Of a stretch of 22,297 nucleotides of DNA, positions 7,579-14,528 are shown in pieces. The DNA comes from a bacterium UBP8_UBA6595. GTDB taxonomy: Bacteria; Margulisbacteria; Marinamargulisbacteria; UBA6595. A model generated the notes under the pieces. It was not told the origin of the DNA, made no database searches, and saw nothing but the letters and a program-made list of their open reading frames with translations. Location: assembly GCA_002433595.1 (NCBI GenBank), contig DJIL01000014.1, forward strand, positions 1 through 22,297, given 5' to 3'. A program made the position numbers and the translations under genes. Position 1 is the first letter of the stretch, and every line of letters starts with the position of its first letter.

Positions 7579-8288
7579 AAATTAAAAGATTCTCCCAAAT
7601 AATATCGCTTAGCATCCGGATGATTAACAATTTCATCGGATGACCCATGCAATAGCACGCGGCCGTCGTGTAAGATATAGGTTTTGTCTGTAATAGACAG
7701 TGTTTCGCGAACGTTATGATCGGTTATAATAACACCCAGTCCAAGGGACTTGAGTTGCATAATAATGTCCTTAATTTCAGAAACAGCAATGGGGTCGATA
7801 CCTGCAAACGGCTCATCCAACAAAACAACACGCGGCTTGTTGGCCAATAACCGAGCAATTTCAACGCGGCGCTTTTCCCCACCAGAAAGCTCAATGCAGT
7901 ACGCATTTTTTAAATGCTGGATACTCATTTTCTCCAATAATTGATCCAACTCGGCGGCGTGATCCACTGGCGCTTTGGTAAGCTCCCAAACCATTAAAAT
8001 ATTATCAGCAACCGTTAGTTTTTTAAATAATGATGTTTCTTGAGGCAAATAGCCCAGTCCCAGCTGAGCGCGCTTATGCATGGGATACTTACCAATATCA
8101 ATAGAATCAAAATAAATATGACCCTGGTCCGATTGAACCAGGCCCATAATCATGTAAAAAGTGGTTGTTTTTCCAGCACCATTTGGGCCCAAGATCCCGA
8201 CAATTTCACCGGCATTAACCGTCAGGCTAACATCGTGAACAACGGTTCGCTTCCCGTATGTTTTTTTTAGGTGCCTAGCGTCCAGCAT
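7575..8288 (-). CDS. lptB: Lipopolysaccharide export ATPase LptB
   Basis: The cytoplasmic ABC ATPase that powers LPS extraction by LptFG. At 237 residues it is full length. Walker A GPNGAGKTTT is at residues 34-43, the Q-loop in GYLPQETSLFKKLT (typical of LptB), the signature LSGGEKRR near 139, Walker B with VVLLDEPFAGIDPIA, and the switch His in ITDHNVRE. It starts 7 bases after the rny stop with no Shine-Dalgarno and is joined to the permease gene by an ATGA overlap. Together with the permease it shows that the organism has an LPS-type outer membrane. Confidence 0.96.
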   Translation of the reverse strand: MLDARHLKKTYGKRTVVHDVSLTVNAGEIVGILGPNGAGKTTTFYMIMGLVQSDQGHIYFDSIDIGKYPMHKRAQLGLGYLPQETSLFKKLTVADNILMVWELTKAPVDHAAELDQLLEKMSIQHLKNAYCIELSGGEKRRVEIARLLANKPRVVLLDEPFAGIDPIAVSEIKDIIMQLKSLGLGVIITDHNVRETLSITDKTYILHDGRVLLHGSSDEIVNHPDAKRYYLGESFNL

Positions 8289-8295
8289 CGCTTGA

Positions 8296-9807
8296 TTATT
8301 TAGCGGTTGAATACGCCCGAGTTTCTCGAATTAACGATACAGTCACTTCTCCGGGATAGTCGACTTCTGATTCAATGCGTTTAGCAATGTCTCGCGCTAA
8401 CTTGTACATTCGGTTATCGCGAATTTCAGATGGCTCAACCAATACCCGCACTTCACGGCCAGCCTGAATGGCAAATACTTTTTTAACCCCATCAAATGTT
8501 TTGGCAATGGCCTCTAGTTTAGTCAACCGTTCAATGTATTTTTCGATTGATTCTCGGCGAGCCCCGGGTCGAGCGGATGAAATAGCATCCGCCATCATAA
8601 CAATTACGGCTTCAATAGTGGCTGGCGATTCGTCTTCATGATGGGCGTTAATACAGTTAATCACAACCTCGCTTTCACCATACTTTCGGCACACAGAATC
8701 CCCAATATCCACATGGGATCCTTCCGTTTCAAAATCCAACGCCTTGCCAATATCATGGAGCAAGGTTCCGCGCTTAGCTAAATCAACATCCAAACCCAGC
8801 TCAGCAGCCAAGATCCCAGCAATATGCGCCGCTTCCATTGAATGTTTTAAAATATTTTGACCGTAGCTAGTCCGATAGTTTAGCCGACCAATGAGTTCAA
8901 TTAGTTTGGGGTGGAATTTTAGCTGAAGTGTTTCAGCCGCTTCTTGCCCAAGCGCAATCATAGTTTTTTGCAAGTTGGCTTCCGAGTTTTTAACCGACTC
9001 TTCAATCCGGGCGGGATTGATTCGACCATCACCAACCAGCTCGGTTAATGCAATGCGTCCAATTTCACGTCGAATTGGGTTAAAGCAGGATAGCGTAACG
9101 GTGTCGGGGGAGTCATCAATAATAATGTCACAACCGGTTGCTGTTTCAAACGCGCGAATATTTCGCCCTTCTTTACCAATAATGCGTCCTTTTAATTCTT
9201 CGCTAGGGAGTTGAACGGCGGTTGTGGTCACCGCGGCTACTATGTTAACAGCGGTTCTCTGAATAGCATTGACCACCAATTCACGGGCTTGTTCTTTGGC
9301 GTTTTCTTTGGCTTTGGCAACGGATTGTTTGATCAGGGTCCCAATATCGTTTTCAGCGGCTTCTTCGGCTTGCTTGATCACAATAGCCCGGGCTTCTTCC
9401 TGTGTAAAATTTGCAATGTTTTCCAATTGATCAGCCAATGATTCATGCCGAGCTTCCCAGCTTTGTTTGAGTGTGTTTATTTGTGCTTTTTCGTCACTCA
9501 AGCGCGTTTCTTTACGCGATAGCTGAGCCTCAACTTCTTCGACTCGACCCAAGCGTTTTTCAATGGCACTCGCCTCTTCAGATAAACCTTTTCGACGGTC
9601 CATTTCTTCCTGATTGATTCGCTTGCGGGCATCGGACTCTATTTTTTGTACTTTTCGATTGGTGTCGGCAAGCAGCTGACTCACTGTTTGGTCTGTTTTT
9701 TTTCTTGTTTCTTCAACTAAAGATTGGTTTTTTTTGTATTTCGCCCATAACAAATAATACCCAATCAAAAGCCCCAAACTAAAGAGAACAAGTAGCCCCT
9801 TATCCAT
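8296..9807 (-). CDS. rny: Ribonuclease Y
   Basis: A membrane-anchored endoribonuclease that starts mRNA decay in bacteria lacking or supplementing RNase E. From the ATG at 9807 the protein has 503 residues: one N-terminal membrane helix (about 4-21), a long charged coiled coil (30-190), a KH RNA-binding domain with GRIIGKEGRN (207-216), and an HD domain with His322 in the KHSMEAAH segment and the LLHDIGKA motif (His351, Asp352). A longer frame starts at a TTG at 9837, but the ATG overlaps the recA stop by 8 bases like other joints here and puts the membrane helix at the very N-terminus, as usual for RNase Y. A weak GCGGAA precedes it. Confidence 0.95.
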   Translation of the reverse strand: MDKGLLVLFSLGLLIGYYLLWAKYKKNQSLVEETRKKTDQTVSQLLADTNRKVQKIESDARKRINQEEMDRRKGLSEEASAIEKRLGRVEEVEAQLSRKETRLSDEKAQINTLKQSWEARHESLADQLENIANFTQEEARAIVIKQAEEAAENDIGTLIKQSVAKAKENAKEQARELVVNAIQRTAVNIVAAVTTTAVQLPSEELKGRIIGKEGRNIRAFETATGCDIIIDDSPDTVTLSCFNPIRREIGRIALTELVGDGRINPARIEESVKNSEANLQKTMIALGQEAAETLQLKFHPKLIELIGRLNYRTSYGQNILKHSMEAAHIAGILAAELGLDVDLAKRGTLLHDIGKALDFETEGSHVDIGDSVCRKYGESEVVINCINAHHEDESPATIEAVIVMMADAISSARPGARRESIEKYIERLTKLEAIAKTFDGVKKVFAIQAGREVRVLVEPSEIRDNRMYKLARDIAKRIESEVDYPGEVTVSLIRETRAYSTAK

Positions 9808-10813
9808 TAGATTTTTCCGCTTCTTTTGCGAGTCCAAACCGATCCATGAGTTGCTCTCGGAGTGTTGCCATAAGGGCTGGGTTTTCTTTTAAATACGTTT
9901 TTGCTGATTCTCGTCCTTGGCCCATGCGTTGATCGCCAATTGAAAACCAGGTACCGCTTTTTTCAATTAAATCAAATTTAACAGCGAGGTCTAGGGTGTC
10001 CCCGGTCGCTGAAATTCCTTCACCAAACATAATGTCAAATTCAGTTAGTTTAAATGGCGGTGCAAGTTTGTTTTTAACAATTTTGACACGCACTTTAATA
10101 CCAATCATATCAGTGCCGGACTTGAGGGTTTCAATTCGACGCACATCTATACGCAAAGAAGAGAAAAATTTGAGGGCACGTCCCCCGGGAGTAACCTCAG
10201 GGTTTCCAAACATTACACCAATTTTTTCTCGAATTTGGTTGACAAAAATTATTCCGGATTGTGATTTGTTTACAATTCCGGTGAGCTTGCGCAAGGCTTG
10301 CGACATTAGGCGCGCTTGAACGCCCATGACAGAGTCGCCCATTTCGCCTTCAATTTCGGATTTTGGCGTTAAGGCGGCAACGGAATCAACGACCACCAAG
10401 TCCACAGCACCCGATCGGATTAACGCTTCAGCAATTTCTAATGCCTGTTCGCCATAATCAGGCTGAGACAGTAGCAAGCTTTCAACCTGAACCCCAATTT
10501 TTTTAGCATACTTGGCATCAAAGGCATGCTCAGCGTCAATAAAGGCACACACACCACCTTGTTTTTGAGACTCAGCAATTGCATGAATAGCCAATGTCGT
10601 TTTTCCCGATGATTCTGGTCCAAAAAGCTCAACAATTCGCCCTCTTGGGTATCCGCCAATGCCCAATGCCACATCCAAGGACAAGGCACCCGTTGGCACT
10701 ACGCTGAGCGCACGGTCCGGGGCATCGCCCAGTCGCATAATAGACCCTTTTCCATGCGATTTTTCAATTTGGGCAATCGCAAATCCCAATGCTTTTTGTT
10801 TTTGTTCATCCAT
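9800..10813 (-). CDS. recA: Recombinase RecA
   Basis: RecA forms filaments on single-stranded DNA, drives strand exchange and promotes LexA-type cleavage. The 337 residues include the typical N-terminus (KALGFAIAQIEKSHGKGSIM), Walker A GPESSGKT (65-72), the Walker B region LVVVDSVAAL, loop L1 (GEMGDSVMGVQARLM) and loop L2 (FVNQIREKIGVMFGNPEVTPGG reduced here to its key pieces NQIREKIG and PEVTPGG). The acidic C-terminal tail is short (KEAEKSNG). An AAGGA lies 11 bases before the ATG. The 72-base gap from the cinA-like gene holds a stem-loop and AT-rich TATAAA, so an internal promoter is possible. I saw no recognisable SOS operator. Confidence 0.97.
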   Translation of the reverse strand: MDEQKQKALGFAIAQIEKSHGKGSIMRLGDAPDRALSVVPTGALSLDVALGIGGYPRGRIVELFGPESSGKTTLAIHAIAESQKQGGVCAFIDAEHAFDAKYAKKIGVQVESLLLSQPDYGEQALEIAEALIRSGAVDLVVVDSVAALTPKSEIEGEMGDSVMGVQARLMSQALRKLTGIVNKSQSGIIFVNQIREKIGVMFGNPEVTPGGRALKFFSSLRIDVRRIETLKSGTDMIGIKVRVKIVKNKLAPPFKLTEFDIMFGEGISATGDTLDLAVKFDLIEKSGTWFSIGDQRMGQGRESAKTYLKENPALMATLREQLMDRFGLAKEAEKSNG

Positions 10814-10874
10814 ACTAAATGTAGTCCTTGTTTATAATTACGAGTCAAAATGACGATACTGTTACTGTGTGATA

Positions 10875-10899
10875 GCGATAGCCCTTCAGTGGCTATTGC
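10875..10899 (-). other. Stem-loop over the cinA-like stop codon, upstream of recA
   Basis: GCGATAGCC (10875-10883) and GGCTATTGC (10891-10899) form a 9-base-pair stem (one G-U) with a 7-base loop. The TGA of the cinA-like gene lies in the loop. No T-run follows on the minus strand, so it is not a classical terminator; it might attenuate, process or stabilise the message entering recA. Confidence 0.5.
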
Positions 10900-11392
10900 G
10901 CACACGCCGCATACAATAGTGTACCAGGGTTGCGCTGCCGATGACAGTCTCAAGTGACGGAGAATCGGGGCGGTCGGGCATTGGGACCGGCATGGATTCT
11001 GTGTGATTGGCATAGCTAACGCCAATATAGAAGCATCGGTTAGTAGTGTTGTAGTCGCTGAGTGCTAGCCCCAAGGATGTGGCATACACATGCCGGAGCT
11101 GCTTCGCTAAATACTGAGTGAACGGTTCACTGGAGGTTCCGTGCTCGCGAATAATTTGAGGTGACAGGCCCAAGGGGCGAATCAGCACGCTGGGGTGATG
11201 AATGGTCGTTGTGGCAGCCATGTGACGGGGTAAGTGGTGAGACATCCAGTAGCTAAATAAGCCATGGGCACCGATATCGGCAAGGCTAACCGTGAGCCCT
11301 ACAAAGTCTGCGGCGAGCTGATCCACAAGTGTTTCCGTTTGCTTAGCTTGAATTTCTGTTAAAATTGATTCAAATGCGTGCAAATTACGCAA
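10886..11392 (-). CDS. Degenerate CinA C-terminal domain (PncC-like) protein
   Basis: The 168-residue protein aligns by eye with the CinA C-terminal domain, normally nicotinamide-nucleotide amidase. Helix-strand order and landmarks match: GLTVSLADIGAHG (32-44) corresponds to GLTxATAESCTGG, RPLGLSPQIIREHGTSSEP (72-90) to the RLLGVxxExLxxHGAVSE segment, then LGLALS to the strand before GIAGP. The catalytic Ser-Cys-Thr-Gly-Gly loop is replaced by Ile-Gly-Ala-His-Gly and the GIAGP motif is lost, so amidase activity is unlikely. The N-terminal CinA domain is absent. Position directly upstream of recA supports a cinA origin. The start is a TTG at 11392, 6 bases after the metK stop; the next Met is inside the fold. 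The frame is intact, so it is probably a live gene with another role. Confidence 0.65.
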   Translation of the reverse strand: MRNLHAFESILTEIQAKQTETLVDQLAADFVGLTVSLADIGAHGLFSYWMSHHLPRHMAATTTIHHPSVLIRPLGLSPQIIREHGTSSEPFTQYLAKQLRHVYATSLGLALSDYNTTNRCFYIGVSYANHTESMPVPMPDRPDSPSLETVIGSATLVHYCMRRVRNSH

Positions 11393-11398
11393 TCCCGC

Positions 11399-12553
11399 TT
11401 ACCGTGAGTAAGCCGGGGCTAGCTTCTGTTGAATTTCAGCCACTTTGTTGGTTTGTTCCCATGTGAATTCATCACGGCCAAAGTGCCCATAGACGGCCGT
11501 ATTTGAAAATATGGGCGAGCACAACGATAACGTGCGAATAATACCCGCGGGCGTTAAGTCAAACGTATCTCGAATTAGGGCAACCAAAGCATCGGTGTCA
11601 TGCTGGCTGTCGCTGGTGACGTGAATAGACACTGGATCGGCAATTCCAATCGCATAAGCCAATTGAATTTCCATGTGGGTCGCTAGTCCGGCAGCCACTA
11701 GGTTTTTCGCAATATAGCGCGCCATGTACGCAACACTTCGGTCAACTTTAGAGGCGTCTTTTCCAGAAAAAGCACCGCCGCCGTGGCGGGCCCAGCCACC
11801 ATAAGTGTCCACGATGATTTTTCGGCCAGTTAGCCCAGCGTCCCCTTTAGGCCCCCCAATAACAAATCGGCCACTGGGATTGATTAAAAAGCGAGTCGTG
11901 TCGTCCACTAGTTTTTTAGGTAGAACAGTGGGGAAAATATGGGTATGCAAGGCGTTTGTCAATGTATCTGTGTCAACCGCTTCAGTATGCTGGGTAGAGA
12001 TAACCACAGTATGGATTCGAACTGGCGTGTTGCCAGAGTATTCAACGGTTACTTGTGATTTAGCGTCAGGAAGCAAGTAATCCACCGCACCGGAATGCCG
12101 AAGTTTGGCCAGCGCATGAACCAATTTATGCGATAGCATAATAGGCAATGGCATTAGCTCGGGGGTTTGGCTGCAGGCATACCCGAACATCAACCCTTGG
12201 TCGCCGGCACCCAACTGATGGGGGTCTTCGTGGGTAATACCGTGATGAATGTCGGCGGATTGCTGGTTAATGACGGACTGAATGGTACACTGATTGGCAT
12301 CAATGCCAATCGCGCGATTGGTGTAGCCAATTTGGGCTAATTTAGCACGAACAATTTGCTCGATATCAAGCGTTGCGGTTGTTGTGATCTCGCCGCCCAC
12401 CAGGACAAGGTCATTGGATATAAAACATTCAGCAGCGACTCGGCTGGCGGGGTCTTGGGCTAAACAGGCATCCAAAATACTATCGGACAACTGGTCACAA
12501 ATTTTATCGGGGTGACCTTCGGATACGGACTCGGATGTAAATAAGTAATGCAT
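11399..12553 (-). CDS. metK: S-adenosylmethionine synthetase
   Basis: Makes S-adenosylmethionine from methionine and ATP in the cytoplasm. At 384 residues it has the family length. Signature motifs are present: the N-terminal FTSESVSEGHPDKICDQ with the ATP-binding His, GAGDQGLMFGYA (adenine and methionine loop), and the phosphate-binding GGGAFSGKDASKVDRS. It has an AAGGAGAG Shine-Dalgarno and a strong promoter, and is the first gene of a minus-strand run with the cinA-like gene, recA, rny, lptB and the LPS permease. Its product is also the methyl donor for BioC. Confidence 0.97.
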   Translation of the reverse strand: MHYLFTSESVSEGHPDKICDQLSDSILDACLAQDPASRVAAECFISNDLVLVGGEITTTATLDIEQIVRAKLAQIGYTNRAIGIDANQCTIQSVINQQSADIHHGITHEDPHQLGAGDQGLMFGYACSQTPELMPLPIMLSHKLVHALAKLRHSGAVDYLLPDAKSQVTVEYSGNTPVRIHTVVISTQHTEAVDTDTLTNALHTHIFPTVLPKKLVDDTTRFLINPSGRFVIGGPKGDAGLTGRKIIVDTYGGWARHGGGAFSGKDASKVDRSVAYMARYIAKNLVAAGLATHMEIQLAYAIGIADPVSIHVTSDSQHDTDALVALIRDTFDLTPAGIIRTLSLCSPIFSNTAVYGHFGRDEFTWEQTNKVAEIQQKLAPAYSR

Positions 12554-12562
12554 AAGCGACTG

Positions 12563-12570
12563 CTCTCCTT
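12563..12570 (-). promoter_or_regulatory. Shine-Dalgarno of metK
   Basis: AAGGAGAG on the minus strand, 9 bases before the ATG. This is one of only three strong ribosome-binding sites in the window. Confidence 0.85.
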
Positions 12571-12614
12571 TTTAATTGTTTAAACACGAACTATTTATTT
12601 TAAATCTAATTTTA

Positions 12615-12642
12615 ATTATATCAGATATACTGAAATGATCAA
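12615..12642 (-). promoter_or_regulatory. Sigma-70-type promoter of metK
   Basis: TTGATC (12642-12637), a 16-base spacer and a perfect TATAAT (12620-12615), also preceded by TG at the extended -10 position (TGATATAAT). Transcription would start near 12608, giving a leader of about 55 bases. The leader is AT-rich, too short for a SAM riboswitch and without visible structure. Confidence 0.75.
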
Positions 12643-12781
12643 AAAATTAACCGGTTTATGCCTTTGAATCAACTGTCAGGGATAGGCAGGCTATAGTACC
12701 GGCCATAGTCGTAGAGCCCCCCAAACTGCCAGTCAACAAAATGGTGGATATGTCGCTTTGGTTGAAGGGGGGTTAAACGGG
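12643..12781. other. Intergenic stretch between divergent promoters, with a C6/G6 inverted repeat
   Basis: Between the metK and ABC-F promoters lie about 140 bases with no gene. CCCCCC (12717-12722) and GGGGGG (12767-12772) can pair; CCAAA/TTTGG and TCAAC/GTTGA offer competing inner stems. A TATAGT at 12692-12697 could be a -10 for a small transcript but has only a poor -35. I see no known RNA family here. Confidence 0.3.
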
Positions 12782-12810
12782 GTGACAGCAGGTGGGATTT
12801 CCGATATGAT
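12782..12810 (+). promoter_or_regulatory. Promoter of the ABC-F ATPase gene
   Basis: GTGACA (12782-12787, one mismatch to consensus), a 17-base spacer and TATGAT (12805-12810). The -10 ends 9 bases before the ATG at 12820, so the mRNA should have a leader of only 2-3 bases; there is no Shine-Dalgarno. Confidence 0.6.
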
Positions 12811-12819
12811 TAGTAGCCT

Positions 12820-14439
12820 ATGATAGTTGTTGATAATTTAGGGGTTTCATTTAGTGGGAACGTGCTATTTGAGGATGTGAACTTAAAGTTTGTTCCGGGT
12901 GAATGCTATGGCCTAATTGGCGCCAATGGCGCTGGAAAATCAACATTTTTAAAAGTGATGGCGAAGGAGCTTGAGTCTACATCTGGGGCAATTAATATCC
13001 CCGATGGGTGCCGAGTGTCAATGTTGCGGCAAGATCATTTTGCTTACGAATCACAGACTGTTTTGGATACTGTATTAATGGGGCACCAGGCATTATACAC
13101 CGTTTATGAGGAGCGAATGCGTTTGTATGACAAAACAGAGCTAACCGATGCGGAGGGCGAGCGTATTGGTGAATTGGAGTCTCAATTTGGTGAGATGGAT
13201 GGGTATGTAGCTGAATCCGATGCCGCAACCATGTTGGCAGACTTGGGTATTTATACCGATAAGCATGATAAACCGATGGCGCAACTAGACGGATCTGAGA
13301 AAGTACGTGTTTTGTTGGCACAAGCCTTGTTTGGAGAGCCCGATGTATTGCTGCTCGATGAGCCGACCAATCAGTTGGATTATCTGTCTGTTTTATGGCT
13401 TGAAAAGTTTATTATGGACTTTAAAAACACGGTTATTGTGGTGTCTCATGATCGCCATTTTCTTAATAAAGTATGTACCTATATTGCCGATGTTGATTTT
13501 GGACAGATTAAATTGTATCCAGGAAATTATGATTTTTGGAAGCAGTCCAGTGAGCTTATTCAGCATCAGCAGCAAGATAAAAAGCAAAAAGATGAGAAGA
13601 AAATAAAAGAGCTTGAAGCCTTTGTTCGACGATTTAGCGCTAACGCATCCAAATCCAAGCAGGCAACGTCGAGAAAAAAAATGATTGAAAAATTACGCCC
13701 AGATGAGATGCCTACGTCTCGCCGACGGTCCCCATTTATTCACTTTAAGCCGTTCCGGTCGTGCGGCAGCCGGGTGTTAACGGTTAAACACTTAACGGCA
13801 TCTGTAGGGGGCGATGTGGTGCTGAAAGACGTGTCGTTTACCTTAGAAAAAGATGACAAGTTGGCCATCGTTGGGCAAAACGGTGTTTCTAAAACAGCCT
13901 TGCTGGATGTTTTGGCTGGCGAGATAGTCCCCGATGCGGGCTCAATTGAATGGGGAGATACCATTCGAACGTCCTATTTTCCCAAAGACAATACCGCCTA
14001 TTTTAAAGACAAGGCGTCAATAATGGATTGGTTATCTAGCTACCAAGATTCGGTGGATAATGAAGCGTTGCGTGGGTTCTTGGGTCGAATGTTATTTTCA
14101 GGCGATGATGCAAAGAAAAACGTTCAGGTTCTATCGGGGGGAGAAAAAGCGCGAGCCATGTTTTCTCGCATGATGATGGCAGATGGCAATGTGTTGGTGT
14201 TTGATGAACCAACCAACCACTTGGATTTAGAGGCGATATCCGCAATTAACATGGCCTTAGAGACGTTTGAAGGGGGGTTGATACTAACATCGCATGACTT
14301 TCAGTTATTAAATACGGTTCCCAATCGCATTTTAGAAGTGTCTCCGTATGGCATGATTGAGCGCCGAACAGATTTTGATAGTTATATGCAAGACGAGCGA
14401 GTCGCAAAAATTAGAGATTCTTGGGCTGTTTCAGCCTAG
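12820..14439 (+). CDS. ABC-F family ATPase, YbiT type
   Basis: A soluble protein of 539 residues with two ABC ATPase domains joined by a charged linker (about 245-310) and no membrane part: the ABC-F group, which acts on ribosomes. Sequence resembles E. coli YbiT throughout, including RLLAQALF-like and RRFSANASKSKQATSR segments. Domain 1 has Walker A GANGAGKS (34-41), a degenerate signature LDGSEK (156-161; also degenerate in YbiT) and LLLDEPTNQLD. Domain 2 has signature LSGGEK (438-443) and VFDEPTNHLD, but its Walker A reads GQNGVSKT (352-359), with Ser357 for the invariant Gly. Possible roles are translation-factor activity or antibiotic protection; neither can be read from sequence. Monocistronic, with a hairpin over its stop codon. 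Confidence 0.92.
   Translation: MIVVDNLGVSFSGNVLFEDVNLKFVPGECYGLIGANGAGKSTFLKVMAKELESTSGAINIPDGCRVSMLRQDHFAYESQTVLDTVLMGHQALYTVYEERMRLYDKTELTDAEGERIGELESQFGEMDGYVAESDAATMLADLGIYTDKHDKPMAQLDGSEKVRVLLAQALFGEPDVLLLDEPTNQLDYLSVLWLEKFIMDFKNTVIVVSHDRHFLNKVCTYIADVDFGQIKLYPGNYDFWKQSSELIQHQQQDKKQKDEKKIKELEAFVRRFSANASKSKQATSRKKMIEKLRPDEMPTSRRRSPFIHFKPFRSCGSRVLTVKHLTASVGGDVVLKDVSFTLEKDDKLAIVGQNGVSKTALLDVLAGEIVPDAGSIEWGDTIRTSYFPKDNTAYFKDKASIMDWLSSYQDSVDNEALRGFLGRMLFSGDDAKKNVQVLSGGEKARAMFSRMMMADGNVLVFDEPTNHLDLEAISAINMALETFEGGLILTSHDFQLLNTVPNRILEVSPYGMIERRTDFDSYMQDERVAKIRDSWAVSA
14421..14439 (+). terminator. Hairpin ending exactly at the ABC-F stop codon
   Basis: TTGGGCTG (14421-14428) pairs with CAGCCTAG (14432-14439) around a TTT loop, eight pairs including two G-U. 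It covers the last codons and ends on the TAG. No T-run follows, so intrinsic termination would be weak. Confidence 0.35.
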
Positions 14440-14447
14440 CAATTCGA

Positions 14448-14477
14448 TTGCGCACTGGCCGTGGGTTATGCTATAAC
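14448..14477 (+). promoter_or_regulatory. Promoter of the SPFH-thrC-apgM operon
   Basis: TTGCGC (14448-14453), 18 bases, then TATAAC (14472-14477), preceded by TG in the extended position (TGCTATAAC). The start would be near 14484, with a leader of about 45 bases that contains a good Shine-Dalgarno. Confidence 0.55.
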
Positions 14478-14512
14478 TAAATGCATTAATGCGAGGGATT
14501 AACTTACAATAA

Positions 14513-14518
14513 AAGGAG
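14513..14518 (+). promoter_or_regulatory. Shine-Dalgarno of the SPFH gene
   Basis: AAGGAG, 10 bases before the ATG at 14529, fixing that start. Confidence 0.85.
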
Positions 14519-14528
14519 ATGTCCAATT

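Noticed and set aside
9808..9837. TTG start for rny
   Set aside because: The ATG at 9807 gives the usual N-terminal membrane helix and the same 8-base overlap seen at other gene joints.
10814..10885. SOS operator or clear promoter before recA
   Set aside because: No CTG-N10-CAG or GAAC-N4-GTTC site was seen; TTGACT and TATAAA are present but only 6 bases apart, so they do not make one promoter.
12554..12608. SAM riboswitch in the metK leader
   Set aside because: The leader is about 55 AT-rich bases, too short for the SAM-I aptamer, with none of its conserved stems.
12692..12697. TATAGT as -10 of a small RNA promoter
   Set aside because: Only TCAACT stands at the right distance as -35, and the nearest good TTGAAT is 22 bases away; too weak to call.
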